DNA from: Prorocentrum cordatum | Taxonomy: Eukaryota > Sar > Dinophyceae > Prorocentrales > Prorocentraceae | Reading direction: 5' to 3' | Length of the DNA stretch: 64,000 bases | Assembly: GCA_963575745.1 (NCBI GenBank) | Contig: CAUYUJ010016471.1 | Span: forward strand, 462,335-526,334 | Shown: positions 1-12,440 of the stretch, in pieces | How positions within the stretch are numbered: position 1 is the first letter of the stretch | Layout of the letters: each line of letters opens with the position of its first letter | Notes under the pieces: generated by a model | Told to the model about the DNA's origin: nothing | Databases searched by the model: none | What the model saw: the letters and a program-made list of their open reading frames with translations, nothing else | Made by a program: the position numbers and the translations under genes

Positions 1-3
1 ATG

Positions 4-118
4 CCTCCTCCTTTTCCTCCTCCTCCTCCTCCTGCTCCCCCTCCTGCTCCTCCTCCTCCTCCTCCTCCTCCTCCTCCTCCTCCTCCTCCTCCTCCTCCTC
101 CTCCTCCTCCACCTCCTC
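4..118. repeat. (CCT)n microsatellite
   Basis: Nearly pure CCT trinucleotide tract with a few CCC and GCT interruptions. It immediately precedes the first 64-bp unit of block A, as similar tracts do for blocks B and C. Confidence 0.95.
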
Positions 119-2325
119 TTCATCCCGAACGGCATCTCGGAGCCCAGAGTTGCGAGGATGTCTCCAGCGTAACGGGCTGGACCACCTCGCGCGCGGCATA
201 TCGGACCCCAGAGTTGCGACGATGTCTCGGGCGACACGTGCTGCAAGGAAGTCTCAGGCGAAACGGGCCGGACCACCACGAGCGCGGCGTCTCAGAGCTC
301 CGAGTTGCGGGGGCCTCTTGTGGCCTCCTGGACCCCACCTGGGGCTTCCTGAAGCCTCTTGGGGCTCCCAGGGGGGGATATCTAACATGTGGCCGTCGGG
401 GCCTCCCAAAATGAGGGGGGGGGCCACAAGAGCAGGAAGACTCAACGAATCGGCACCGGGTGTGTATTAACTTGACGTGCTGATAGGGAGCTTCCTGGGG
501 CCTCCTGGGAGCCTCCTGGGAATCTCCTGCGGACCCCTGGGGCCTGTCCTGGGCGTCTTGCGGCCTCCTGAAGCTCTCTGGGGCCTCCTGGGGCTCCCAG
601 GGGGGATGTGTAACATGTGGTTTTCTGGGCCCCCAGGCTGGACCACCTCTTGCGCGGCATCTGGGAGCTCAGTCAGAATTGCCAGAATGTCTCAAGCGAA
701 ACGGGCCGGACCACCTTGCGCATGGCATCTCAGAGCTCAGAGTTGCGAGGATGTCTCAGGCGCAACGGGCCGGACCACCCCGCGCAGGGCATCTCGGAGC
801 CCAGAGTTGCGAGGATGTCTCCAGCGTAACGGGCTGGACCACCTCGCGCGCGGCATATCGGACTCCAGAGTTGCGACGATGTCTCTTGCGAAACGTGCTG
901 CGAGGAAGTCTCAGGCGAAACGGGCCGGACCACCACGAGCGCGGCGTCTCAGAGCTCCGAGTTGCAGGGCCTGTCCTGGGCGTCCTGCGGCCTCCTGGAG
1001 CTCTCTGGGGCCTCCTGGGGCTCCTAAGGTCCCAGGGGAGATATGTAAGAGATGGTCTTCTGGGCCCCCAGGCTGGACCACCTCTTGCGCGGCATCTGGG
1101 AGCTCAGAGTTAGGAGAATGTCTTGTGCGAAACGGGCCGGACCACCTTGCGCACGGCATCTCAGAGCTCAGAAATGCGAGGATGTCTCAGGCGAGACGGG
1201 CCGGACCACCTCGCGCAGGGCATCTCAGCTCAGAGTTGCGAGGATGTCTCAGTCGAAACGGGCCGGACCACCTCTTGCGCTGCACCTCGGGGCCCAGAGT
1301 TGCGAGGATGTCTCAGGCGAAACGGGCCGGACCACCTCGCAAGCGGCATCTCGGAGCCCAGAGTTGCGAGGATGTCTCAGGCGCAACGGGCCGGACCACC
1401 TCTCGCACGGCATCTCGGGGCTCAGAGTTTCGAGGATGTCTCAGGCGAAACGGGCCGAACCACCTCGCAATCGTCATCTCGGAGCCTGGAGTTGCGAGGA
1501 TGTCTTAGGCGAAACGGGCCGGACCACCTCTCGCACGGCACCTCGGAGCTCAGAGTTTCGAGGATGTCTCAAGCGAAACGGCCCGGACCACCTCTCGCGC
1601 GGCGTCCCGGAGCGTAACTTTTCGAGGGTGTCTCAGGCGAAACGGCCACCCCGGCCAACTCAGAAACGAGAGTTGTGAGGATGGCTCAAGCGAAACGGCC
1701 CGGACCATCAGATTTTTTTGAGGATGTCTCTGCTCCCCTTTCCCTCGGCCAGAGTTAGCTTCTATCACAACAGCACCACGTTCAGCAAGCTGTTTGGGGA
1801 ACAAACATCTGGACGTCGGATGTCTGGGGATGGCGGAAGGCAAGGCGCGCATGGCCGATGTTGAGGCGGCAAAATGACGGAGACGGCGACGGGGAGGCGG
1901 AGGCAGAGGCACAGCAGCGAAAGGCGAGAGGCGTGAGGAGGAAGGAGGGAAGGGGAGGCAGGCGGGAGGCAAGGGGAGGGAGGTGGGGGGAATGAGAGAG
2001 GTTTCATGCAGAACGGGGCACACCATCTCGTGCGCAGCATCTCGAAGAACCCTGACGAAGAACCAGTCCCGGGGACGAGATCGAGAGGTCCGCGGGCGCA
2101 CGTCTCGAAACAAAAATCGTGACGTCGGATGTCTGCGGAGGGCGGAAGGCAGGGCGCGCATGGCGGCATCTCGGAGCTTCGCATTGTGAGGATGGCTCGG
2201 GAGAAACGGGCTGGACCACCTCGCGTGCGGCATCTCGGAGCTCAGTATTGGAAGGATGCCCCAAGCGAAACGGGCCGTTCTACCTCTCGCTTCCCGTTGA
2301 GCCCTCTCATGCAACTCCATTCCTC

Positions 2326-2402
2326 ATCCCTCCTCCTCCTCCTGCCTGCTCCCTCCTCCTCCTGCCTGCTCCCTCCTCCTCCTCCTCCTCCTCCAACTCC
2401 TC
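2326..2402. repeat. (CCT)n microsatellite in block A tail
   Basis: Pyrimidine-rich CCT/TCC tract in the tail of block A. The flanking text (a CGCTTCCCGTT word followed by ATGCAACTCC) corresponds to 6570-6600 in front of block C. Confidence 0.9.
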
Positions 2403-2560
2403 CTCCGGCACGTTTTGAGACGTCGCTAAAATGAGTATAAAAATCCTGTTTGGGGAACCCTGTCTCGAAGCCCAGAGTTGCGAGGATGTCCCAGGTCGCA
2501 CCTGGTCGACGAGTAAGCTGTCGGGTCGGCACTGTGAGAGGCTCCACCGCCATGCTGTGA

Positions 2561-2779
2561 ACTCAGAAGCAGCTTTAAGAGGAAGCGGGGGAGGGCGCGG
2601 AAGCGGGGGGGCATGTCGTTATGGTTCCCCCGGGGATGATACCGAGAGGTACGCGGGCGCACGTCTCAAAAGATTATAGCCGGAGTGCAGTATCCCCAAA
2701 CAGGTTTTTAGACCCACTGCGGTTTCCAAGGTCGATTGCGTGCCCGTCCAGTGCGGGCTGGCATGGCATGTTAAAACAT
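2561..2779. other. Inter-block spacer, no gene seen
   Basis: Single-copy-looking sequence between blocks A and B. It shares a short word (GAGAGGT-CGCGGGCGCACGTCTC) with 2075-2107, so part of it is a diverged duplicate of the block A tail. No coding sequence recognised. Confidence 0.5.
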
Positions 2780-5700
2780 GCCTCCTCCTCCTCCTCCTCC
2801 TCCTCCTCCTCCTCCTCCTGCTCCTCTTCCTGCTCCTCCTCCTCCTCCTCCTCCTCCTCCTCCTCCTCCACCTCCTCTTCATCCCGAACGGCATCTCGGA
2901 GCCCAGAGTTGCGAGGATGTCTCCAGCGTAACGGGCTGGACCACCTCGCGCGCGGCATTTCGGACCCCAGAGTTGCGACGATGTCTCGGGCGACACGTGC
3001 TGCGAGGAAGTCTCAGGCGAAACGGGCCGGACCACCTCGAGCGCGGCGTCTCAGAGCTCCGAGTTGCCGGGGCCCTCTGGGGCCTCCTGGGAACTCTTGG
3101 TGACCTCCTAGGGCTTTCTCCTGGGCCTCCTGTGGCCTCCTGGACCCCACCTGGGGCTTCCTGAAGCCTCTTGGGGCTCCCAGGGGGATATCTAACATGT
3201 GGCCGTCGGGGCCCCCCAAAAAGGGGGGGTGGGGTGGGCCACAAGAGCAGGAAAAATCAACGAATCGACACCGGATGTGTATTAACTGGACACGTTCTGA
3301 TAGTGTGCCTCCTGGGGCCTCCTGGGAGCCTCCTGGGAATATCCTGCGGACCCCCGGGGCCTGTCCTGGGCGTCCTGCGGCCTCCTGAAGCTCTCTGGGG
3401 CCTCCTGGGGCTTCCAGGGTCCCAGGGAGGATATGTAACATGTGGTCTTCTGGACCCCCAGGCTGGACCACCTCTTGCGCAGCGTCTGAGAGCTCAGAGT
3501 TGCGAGAATGTCTTGTGCGAAACGGGCCGGACCACCTTGCGCACGGCATCTCAGAGCTCAGAGTTGCGAGGATGTCTCAGGCGAGATGGGCCGGACCACC
3601 TCGCGCAGGGCATCTCGGAGCCCAGAGTTGCGCACGGCATCTCAGAGCTCAGAGTTGCAAGGATGTCTCAGGCGAGACGGGCCGGTGTCTCGGGCGAAAC
3701 GTGTTGCGAGGAAGTCTCAGGCGAAAAGGGCCGGACAACCTCGAGCGCGGCGTCTCAGACTTCCGAGTTGCGGGGGCCTCCTGGGGCCTCCTGGCGCCTC
3801 CTGGGGACCTCCTGGGGCTTCCTCCTGGGCCTCCTGTGGCCTCCTGAACTCCACCTGGGGCTTCCTGAAGCCTCTTGGGGCTCCCAGGGGAGGATATCTA
3901 ACATGTGGGCCGTCGGGGCCCCCCAAAATGGGGAGGGGGCCACAAGAGCAGGAAAAATCAACGAATCGACACCGGATGTGTATTAACTGGACACGTTCTG
4001 ATAGGGGGCCTCCTGGGAGCCTCTTGGGAATCTCCTGCGGACCCCTGGGGCCTGTCCTGGGCGTCCTGCGGCCTCCTGGAGCTCTCTTGGGCCTCCTGGG
4101 GCTCCCAGGGTCCCAGGGGGGATAGGTAACATGTGGTCTTCTGGGCCCCCAGGCTGGACCACCTCTTGCGCAGCATCTGAGAGCTCAGAGTTGCGAGAAT
4201 GTCTTGTGCGAAACGGGCCGGACCACCTTGCGCACGGCATCTCAGAGCTCAGAGTTGCGAGGATGTCTCAGGCGAGATGGGCCGGACCACCTCGCGCAGG
4301 GCATCTCGGAGCCCAGAGTTGCGAGGATGTCTCCAACGTGACGGGCTGGACCACCTCGCGCGCGGCATCTCGGACCCCAGAGTTGCGACGATGTCTCGGG
4401 CGAAACGTGCTGCGAGGAAGTCTCAGGCGAAACGGGCCGGACCACCTCGAGCGCGGCGTCTCAGAGCTCCGAGTTGTTGGGGCCTCCTGGGGCCTCCTGG
4501 TGACCTCCTGGTGCTTCCTCCTGAGCCTCCTGTGGCCTCCTGGACCCCACCTGGGGCTTCCTGAAGTAACATGTGGCCGTCGGGGCCCCCCAAAATGGGG
4601 AGGGGGCCACAAGAGCAGGAAAAATCAACGAATCGACACCGGATGTGCATTAACTGGACACGTTCTGATAGGGGGCTTCCTGGGGCCTCCTGGGAGCCTC
4701 CTGGGAATCTCCTGCGGACCCCTGGGGCCTGTCCTGGGCGTCCTGCGGCTTCCTGAAGCTCTCTGGGGCCTCCTGGGGCTCCCAGGGTCCCAGGGAGAAC
4801 ATGTAACATGTGGTCTTCTGGGCCCCCAGGCTGGACCACCTCTTGCGCGGCATCTGGGAGCTCCAAATTGCGAGAATGTCTTGTGCGAAACGGGCCAGAC
4901 CAACTTGCGCACGGCATCTCAGAGCTCAGAGTTGCAAGGATGTCTCAGGCGAGACGGGCCGGTGTCTCGGGCGAAACGTGTTGCGAGGAAGTCTCAGGCG
5001 AAACGGGCCGGACCACCTCGAGCGCGGCGTCTCAGAGCTCCGAGTTGCGGGGGCCTCCTGGGGCCTCCTGGCGCCTTCTGGGGACCTCCTGGGGCTTCCT
5101 CCTGGGCCTCCTGTGGCCTCCTGAACTCCACCTGGGGCTTCCTGAAGCCTCTTGGGGCTCCCAGGGGAGGATATCTAACATGTGGGCCGTCGGGGCCTCC
5201 CAAAATGGGAGGGGGCCACAAGAGCAGGAAAAATCAACGAATCGACACCGGATGTGTATTAACTGGACACGTTCTGATAGGGGGCCTCCTGGGGCCTCCT
5301 GGGAGCCTCCTGGGAATCTCCTGCGGACCCTGGGGCCTGTCCTGGGCGTCCTGCGGCCTCCTGGAGCTCTCTTGGGCCTCCTGGGGCTCCCAGGGTCCCA
5401 GGGAGGATATGTAACATTTGGTTTTCTGGGCCCCCAGGCTGGACCACCTCTTGCGCGGCGTCTTGGAGCTCAGAGTTGCGAGAATGTCTTGTGCGAAACA
5501 GGCCGGACCACCTTGCGCACGGCATCTCAGAGCTCAGAGTTGCGAGGATGTCTCAGGCGAGATGGGCCGGACCACCTCGCGCAGGGCATCTCAGACCTCA
5601 GAAGTTCGAGGATGTCTCAGGCGGGCTCCCAGGGTCCCAGGGAGGATATGTAACATGTGATCTTCTGGGCCCCCAGGCTGGACCACCTCTTGCGCGGCAT

Positions 5701-6590
5701 CTGGGAGCTCAGAGTTGCGAGAATGTCTTGTGCGAAACAGGCCGGACCACCTTGCGCACGGCATCTCAGAGCTCAGAGTTGCGAGGATGTCTCAGGCGAG
5801 ATGGGCCGGACCACCTCGCGCAGGGCATCTCAGAGCTCAGAGTTTCGAGGATGTCTCAGGCGAAACGGGCCAGACCACCTCTCGCGCGGCACCTCGGGGC
5901 TCAGAGTTTCGAGGATGTCTCAAGCGAAACGGGCCGGACCACCTCTTGCGCGGTGTCCCGGAGCGCAATTTTTCGAGGATGTCTCAGGCGAAACGGCCAA
6001 TCCCGGCCACTTCAGAAACGAGAGTTGTGAGGATGTCTGAAGCGAAACGGCCCGGAGCATCAATTTTTGTGAGGATGTCTCTGCTCCGACTTCCTCGGCC
6101 AGAGTTAGCTTCTATCACAACAGCACCCCGTTCCGCAAGCTGTTTGGTGAAAAAATCGTGACGTCGGATGTCTGGGGAGGGCGGAAGGCCGTGCGCACAT
6201 GACGGATGCTGAGGCGGCAGAAACGACGACGGCGGGGACGGGGAGGCGGAGGCAAAGGCGCAGCAGCGGGAGGCGGGGGGCGGGAGGAGGGAGGAGGGAA
6301 GAGGAGCCAGGCGGGAAGTGGGAAGAGGGAGGCGGGAGAAGGAATGAGAGAGGTTGTGATTGGAGCCCCTGTGCTACGAAACGTCTCAGGCAGAACGGGC
6401 CAGACCATCTCGCGCGCAACATCTTCGAGCCTTGCATTGCGAGGATGGCTCAATCGAAACGGGCCGGACCACCTCGCGAGCGACATCTTGGAGCTCAGTA
6501 TTGGAAGGATGTCTCAAAAGAAACGGGCCGGACAATCTCTCGCACACGTTCTGACAAGTCCACGTCGCACTCGCTTCCCGTTAGGTCCTC
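2780..6590. repeat. 64-bp satellite block B
   Basis: Second and longest block. It begins with a (CCT)n tract at 2780-2879 and a TTCATCCCGAACGG word that also starts the 64-bp arrays at 120 and 6781. It alternates short runs of 64-bp units with four copies of the G+C-rich stretch plus spacer (about 3070-3470, 3772-4160, 4478-4840, 5049-5440). The repeat of this larger pattern every roughly 600-700 bp is a higher-order repeat. The tail (about 6050-6590) matches the tail of block A, including an AGAGTTAGCTTCTATCACA word at 6111. Long open frames in several phases are a product of the stop-poor unit. Confidence 0.85.
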
Positions 6591-6597
6591 TCCTACA

Positions 6598-8047
6598 ACT
6601 CCTTTCCTTCTCCCTCCTCCTCCTCGTCCTCCTCGTCCTCCTCCTTCTCCTCCTCTTCCTCCTCCTCCTCCTCCCCCTCCTCCTGCCTGCTCCCTCATGC
6701 ACATCATCCGCCTCCTCCTTCTCCCTTCCATCTCCTTCTCCTCCTCCTCCTCCTCCTCCTCCTCCTCCTCCACCTCCACTTCATCCCGAACGGCATCTCG
6801 GAGCCCAGAGTTGCGAGGATGTCTCCAGCGTAACGGGCTGGACCACCTCGCGCGCGGCATCTCGGACCCCAGAGTTGCGACGATGTCTCGGGCGAAACGT
6901 GCTGCGAGGAAGTCTCAGGCGAAACGGGCCGGACCACCTCGAGCGCGACGTCTCAGAGCTCCGAGTTGCGGGTGCCTCCGGGGGCCTCCTGGTGACCTCC
7001 TGGGGCTTCCTCCTGGGACTCCTGTGGCCTCCTGAACTCCACCTGGGGTTTCCTGAAGCCCCTTGGGGCTCCCAGGGGGGATATCTAACGTGTGGCCGCT
7101 TGGGCCCCTCAAAATGGAGCCTCCTGGACCTCACCTGGGTCTTCCTGAAGCCTCTTGGGGCTCCCAGGGGGGATATCTAACATGTGGCCGTCGGGGCCTC
7201 CCAAAATGAGGGGGGGGGGCCACAAGAGCAGGAAGACCCAACGAATCGGCACCGGGTGTGTATTAACTTGACACGTTCTGATAGGGGGCCTCCTGGGGCC
7301 CCCTGGGAGCCTCCTGGGAATCTCCTGCGGACCCCTGGGGCCTGTCCTGGGCGTCCTGCGGCCTCCTGGAGCTCTCTGGGGCCTCCTGGAGCTCCCAGGG
7401 TCCCAGGGAGGAGATGTAACATGTGGTCTTCTGGGCCCCCAGGCTGGACCACCTCTTGCGCGGCATCTGGGAGCTCAGAGTTGCGAGAATGTCTTGTGCG
7501 AAACAAGCCGGACCACCTTGCGGACGGCATCTCAGAGCTCAGAGTTGCGAGGATGTCTCAGGCGAGACGGGCCGAACCATCTCGCGCAGGGCATCTCAAA
7601 GCTCAGAAGTTCGAGGGTGTCTCATGCGAAACGGGCCGGACCACCTCTCGCGCGGCATCTCAGAGCTCAGAGTTGCGAGGATGTCTCAGGCGAAACGGGC
7701 CGGACCACCTCGCGCAACGCATCTCAGAGCTCAGAGTTTCGAGGATGTCTCAGGCGAAACGGCCCGGACCACCTCTCGCACGGCACCTCGGGGCTCAGAG
7801 TTTCGAGGATGTCTCAAGCGAAACGGCCCGGACCACCTCTCGCGCGGCGTCCCGGAACGCAACTTCCCGAGGATGTCTCAGGCGAAACGGCCAATCCCGG
7901 CCAATTCAGAAACGAGAGTTGTGAGGATGTCTCAAGCGAAACGGCCCAGACCATCAAATTTGTGTGAGGATGTCTCTGCTCCGACTTCCTTCGGCCGGAG
8001 TTAGCTTTTATCACAACAGCACCCCGTTCAGCAAACTGTTTAGGGAA
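6598..8047. repeat. 64-bp satellite block C with leading pyrimidine tract
   Basis: A CCT/TCC/CGT pyrimidine tract at 6598-6781, then 64-bp units, one G+C-rich stretch with the conserved spacer (about 6962-7450, spacer partly duplicated at 7080-7180) and a final array to about 7970. The tail resembles 1735-1800 and 6100-6150 but stops at about 8047, where the copia-like coding sequence begins. This junction is probably an insertion or rearrangement point. Confidence 0.8.
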
Positions 8048-10044
8048 AAAGCAGAAAGTTGACGAAGAAGCCGACATCAGACCACGCAAGATACCCAAGG
8101 TAGTCGAAGACGGCAACGACGACTGCGGTGAGGACCTGAAGGGCCTCGAGTGTGGTGCCTACTACACCGACATTCCCATAGACACCGACAGCGACGACGA
8201 TGAGGAAACCTTCATCACACTACCAGCGGGGTTACCTGCGGATGCACATGCTGATGTGGTTTCCATAATCCGAACTTTGTGTTACGGACGACATAACAAG
8301 GTAGACGCGCTGGAATTATGTGTGAGTAATGGGGGAATGTCGCAATTAGCCTTCAGCCGAGGTTTATCCTCAGGGGGAAACCTCGACAAACGTTCCTATG
8401 TTGACCTTAAAACCAAGGACGTCCAGGACGCAGTTATGCGCTACTTGGATGTGTACTTCGTCAACGTTATATACTACAACCCCAACTGCAGAACAACTGG
8501 ACGGTCGTCCTATTTCAATTCGAAGGTCAACTGCGACACGTGGCATGAACACCGCAAGGAAGACCTTCCACACATCAAGTTCTGTGGAAGGGCTGCCGTG
8601 CGTCACAATGACCTCCAACGGTTGTACTTACGAGAACAACCAGTGGGTACTTGGGTGGATGAAATACCACCATGGATTACATTGGCCAAACGCGAGGGCA
8701 CTTGCAAAACTAACATGGACCAATATACCACAGGTCTACGCGAATCCCATGGGGTTACGCAAAGCTATTGAGATAATGGGCAACCGCCGTCTCTTGCTGA
8801 CACCCTTCGAGAGAGAACGGTGCACGGGCCATCGTCAGCATGCCTCGGTTTGTGACGAGGAACTGGCCAGGGCAGCCCAATATACACCGAAGATGCAGTT
8901 CCTCTTCGTAGAAGCAGTGCAAATTGCACATGGCATGTTCCTAATGAATCGCGATCCCTTTCATGATAATCCTCTTTCGTCTTCCGTTCCCGTCACGAAC
9001 GTGCGAAGATGCGACCTGGATGGCCCAACTGTCCGTGGACGCCCCGACGGGTCGATCATGGGACCACCCTCAGGGGGGTGGAGATGTCCAGCATGTGCGG
9101 ATAACGTCAACATGTATTCCCCTTTACACGACAGGAGCCCTAAATACTGTAGGTGGTACGATAAGGAGGATTACTACTTGGAGTGCCCAAGCTGCAAGAG
9201 GAACTACGCTCAGGCTAAACATGGGCACTTGCGCGCGCCTGGCATTTGTAAATTTGCCAAACCGTGGAAGCTGCCTGACAACCGCGGACAGGAGCTTCCG
9301 GCCCCTGCCGAACTGGCAGCACCACCACCTGCGACGGCAGCAGCACCCGAGGCACGAGCCGCCCAGCAAATTGCGCGGCTACGAGCCTCGAGGCCTGGTT
9401 CCAGAGCCGGGCCAACAGCAGGCGCCAGCAGCCGCGACATCACATTAGGCAGACATGCCGTTGAACCAGCTGCGGGGCAACCTGCTTCGAGTGGAGCTGG
9501 CAGCTCAGGCGATCACAGACGGCTACCACAATTAGTAGCCAGACGAGGTCGACAGCAAGAAGAGCATCCACCTCCACCATCACCTGCGGTTGACCCTGCT
9601 GCTCGCCCGAGACTTCCAGACTGGTCAAGGTTAGTTGTGCAGGTTTATATGCAGAACCTACGCAGCCTTGGTCCAAGCGTGGTAACACGCGAGTTGCGAA
9701 AGCTGCCTTTGCGGTGGTTCCACGCCAAACAGCCTAAGATGAGGTTCGTCTTAATAACCAAGGCTGGTCTGGACAACGTCAGGCTGAACCTGATCAAGGG
9801 CGTCTGTGATACATGTCGGGTGTGCAGGGCTCGGGGCAAGCTAGGGCATGCCGTTATGCCGTCTACTGCGCTACCTGGCAAGTTCAGCGAAGAAGTCGAC
9901 TGCGATCTGATGTCTTACAAACATGAACACAATAGATTTCATATAATTGATCGTTGCGTTCGATATGGCGCTGGAAGCGAGATACCAGATAAAAATATGA
10001 CCAGCATCTTAGATGCGTATCATCAGTGCTGGATGCAATTCTGA
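8043..10044 (+). pseudogene. Copia gag-like and integrase N-terminal part
   Basis: Frame A (8043-8620, open to 8771) is acidic (DSDDDEE). One frame slip near 8620 leads to frame B, open to 10044. Frame B holds two CxxC zinc-binding pairs (CPAC near 9092, CPSC near 9184), a proline/alanine-rich linker at 9295-9610, and the integrase zinc region with CDTCRVC (near 9805) followed by EVDCDLMS and HIIDRCVRY, the start of the integrase catalytic core. The frame ends at a stop at 10044 inside that core. Role if intact: capsid/nucleic-acid binding and cDNA integration. Confidence 0.65.
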
Positions 10045-10260
10045 CCTTCCAAAGTACTCGTACTCCGACCGAGAGGGCAGGCGCGCTTAACAACGACACC
10101 GCAAAGGCAGTCCTTTAGGCAAAAGGCACTGAGCTGAGGACGCGTGTGCGTGGACAACGCGCTACGACAATTGAGGCCAGAAGCGGCTTATAACTTAACA
10201 GGTTAGACATGCCTCTTGTGTTCACACGCCTACTGCATGAAGCCTTATTCGCCGCCAACG
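10045..10260 (+). pseudogene. Copia integrase core, continued
   Basis: Shifting frame at about 10040 restores an integrase-like reading SDLPKYSYSDREG, then ALNNDTAKAVL, an in-frame TAG, and AKGTEL. The DREG word sits where copia integrases carry the second catalytic Asp. At least one frameshift and one stop interrupt it. Confidence 0.6.
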
Positions 10261-10889
10261 CGCTCATCTTTCATGCAAAGCATTGTTTGGACGGCAACCA
10301 GCGATGCTACCCGACCTGCGTGTTCTGGACCATGAACAGCAGACAGAAACATCCGACCACTCCAGAGAACCGACTTTCCGCCCGGTAAGCATTGAGACCA
10401 TTACTCAAACCACTGCAGCAGCCAAAACCAATCGTGCTTTACGGACCAAGACCACTATCACTGGTCAGCATTATTATGACAAGGGGAATCTGGTTGACCA
10501 TCAGTGCCCCGCTACTACACAGGACGACTGGGGCGGCTGGAACGGCCCTTCCCCCGTCGCGCGAAGAGATCCCGACAGGGGCCAAGTCATCATCAAAGTG
10601 GGGGGGCCGCGATGTGCAAGTCCAATATGGCGACGCACGACATTCACTGTTCATCGAGGTTTTGATTGCTCGAGAAATTGGCTCTGACAATACAGCACTA
10701 CGGACTGCGTTGACGTTCGTGGCCAGTTTACCCGCGGGGCGACCTGCTATGACAATTGGTTGCATTCCGACCAGACAGGGAATGCTGCAGATGACAAGTG
10801 CGAGCCGATTATCTCCTAAAGTACACTTAGCTCTTGAATACCTCATCAGGAACTTCTTTCGCATCGAGAACGTAGTTTCCGTCACGTGA
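10261..10889 (+). pseudogene. Copia post-integrase region
   Basis: Two overlapping frames (10283-10687 and 10392-10889) make one natural protein when joined near 10605, where a G7 run (10600-10606) lies. Readable segments include MFGRQPAMLPDL, DKGNLVDHQ, WNGPSPVARRDPDRGQVI, then FIEVLIAREIG and LEYLIRNFFRIENV. This is the linker between integrase and reverse transcriptase in dinoflagellate-type copia polyproteins. No catalytic role is known to me. Confidence 0.55.
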
Positions 10890-11516
10890 GGTAGAAGTAT
10901 TCACGGGCAACCTCCGGTGGCTCATGCTGACAGTTGTGCGCTGGTGCGCTATGACGACGACGTGAATCCAGGCTTCCATTATTACGGAGCCGAAGGCACG
11001 GCCCTAAACATATACGATATAACTGCATCAGCAAATTCGAAGATCACCCATTGCCTGAGGCCCACGGAACCGCAAGCGGGCTTCGACCAAGACATGACGA
11101 AGTCTGAACAACTGGCTGGCGCACGGGCACCAGACAATGACGCCAGAGATGCTCCAGAAGCCGAACCGCCGCAGGAAGACGGACGGCTTCCTATCATTTT
11201 TTGTGGAATCAGAAGCGGACCTCGAGGCATATAGCATGGGCGCGCGTTGCGCAGAATTGCAGGAAGAGAACAACTGGAGGCAACTCCAATAGACGACCTC
11301 TACGCTGCACACACACAGATGATCGCCGACAACAGTGCGCTGGTCACAGTAGCTGAAGAACAGCGGGGGAACCTTCCTACGCGGGGTAATCCACATGATA
11401 TAGATGCAACGGAGACATGTCATGCCCCACTGTGCTCTACGGACGAAGACGACGCTTATGGATTGGACGTCGACGATCATGGGCAATATTTAGTTTCTGT
11501 TTTACTGCAGACATGT
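10890..11516 (+). pseudogene. Copia linker, poorly conserved
   Basis: Short open stretches (10917-11234, 11247-11525) with hydrophilic composition connect the preceding region to the reverse transcriptase. No motif recognised. Position and strand fit the same polyprotein. Confidence 0.4.
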
Positions 11517-12440
11517 CAAAGGTAGTCCTATCCGACCAACAACACAGGATACTAAACTTCGACCGCGTGACCACTACGCGAGTATATGTGACCGCTGCAG
11601 CAAAACGAGCGGCAGTCGTCAAGGATGACGACCTCCTCGCGAAGGCCGACATCCAGGCGAATCCAGTCAAGGTATCTAAAGCCCGCTGTACTGAACTCAA
11701 GACATGGTTTGACAGCGAGTGTTTCGAAATGCCAGATATTCCACCGGCGTCAAACATTATGACTTCGAGATACGTATATAAGTGGAAATTCGTCAAAAAC
11801 GGAGAGGGCGAGATGCAGCGCACCGTCAGACTACGCCCGGTACTTCGGGGGTTCATGAACCCCGAAGCCTTCGACGTGGAAACTTCCCCAGGAACGGCGC
11901 GGAAGTCGAGTCAGAGGTTTATTCGCGAGCACGGCAGCGTGCAAGAAGCAATGGATCATTGCTTCCCTGAACATCAACATGGATTTCCTGCAGGGACTTG
12001 CCTATCAGGAACTTGCTGGGGCAATCGGTGAAAAGGGCCGCGCGGCGCACTTTACATTGCCGCCTGGATCAGCATCCGTGCTTACATCCTTCCCAATATT
12101 AGAGCGCTACGATGAGTCGAAGCATTGCCTACAGCGTCTCAAACCAGGCACCGGCACCAAGGGCGCACCAAGAGCCTTCTCGCTGAAGCTCAGAAAGACC
12201 ACAAGGGGGCATGCTTTCAGAGCTACGTCCTACGACGAGGAGTTCGAAACGAACCCCAACCTTCTTCCAGCAAGGCACGTGGATGACATCAATATGGCTG
12301 GCACTGAGGACACTACCGACAGGTGCGTCAAGTGCGTTGAGGATAATTTTTGGCAAGTGTAAACTCAACAAACACACATATGCCAATTGTGTTGCGAGGT
12401 ACAAAGGATGGGGGCGGCAACGTTACATTTGATCAAGACG
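11517..12440 (+). pseudogene. Copia reverse transcriptase
   Basis: Frame 11517-11945 carries MTSRYVYKWKFVKNG and RLRPVLRGFMNPEAF, the N-terminal RT block. A frame slip near 11950-11979 leads to 11979-12362 with INMDFLQGLAYQEL, FTLPPGSASVL, the GTKGAPRAFSLKL block and the catalytic motif HVDD at about 12276-12287, which stands for the YVDD box of copia RTs. The remainder (KCKLNKHTYANC) is in another frame after a stop at 12362. Function if intact: RNA-templated DNA synthesis in virus-like particles. Confidence 0.7.

Larger units (their letters stand above)
1..2560. repeat. 64-bp satellite block A
   Basis: Tandem copies of a 64-bp unit, recognised by GAGGATGTCTC, then an ACGGGCCGGACCACC core, then CATCTC and CAGAGTTGC. 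Successive GAGGATG starts at 747, 811, 875 and at 1178, 1240, 1304 give spacings of 62-64 bp. The array is interrupted at about 299-640 and 965-1070 by G+C-rich stretches of GGGCCTCCTG-like words and by a conserved spacer containing CATGTGG, CACAAGAGCAGGA and GTGTATTAAC. It ends at about 1700-2560 in a non-tandem tail that recurs at 6050-6590. The common form of the unit has no stop codon on the plus strand and a length of 3n+1, so long overlapping open frames appear in it. I regard these as non-coding. Confidence 0.85.

Noticed and set aside
477-1508. 343-codon plus ORF and several overlapping ORFs in the 1-8 kb blocks
   Set aside because: They follow the 64-bp satellite through all frames; open because the unit lacks stops.
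1-8047. CRISPR-like repeat array
   Set aside because: Head-to-tail 64-bp units without unique spacers, in a eukaryotic context.
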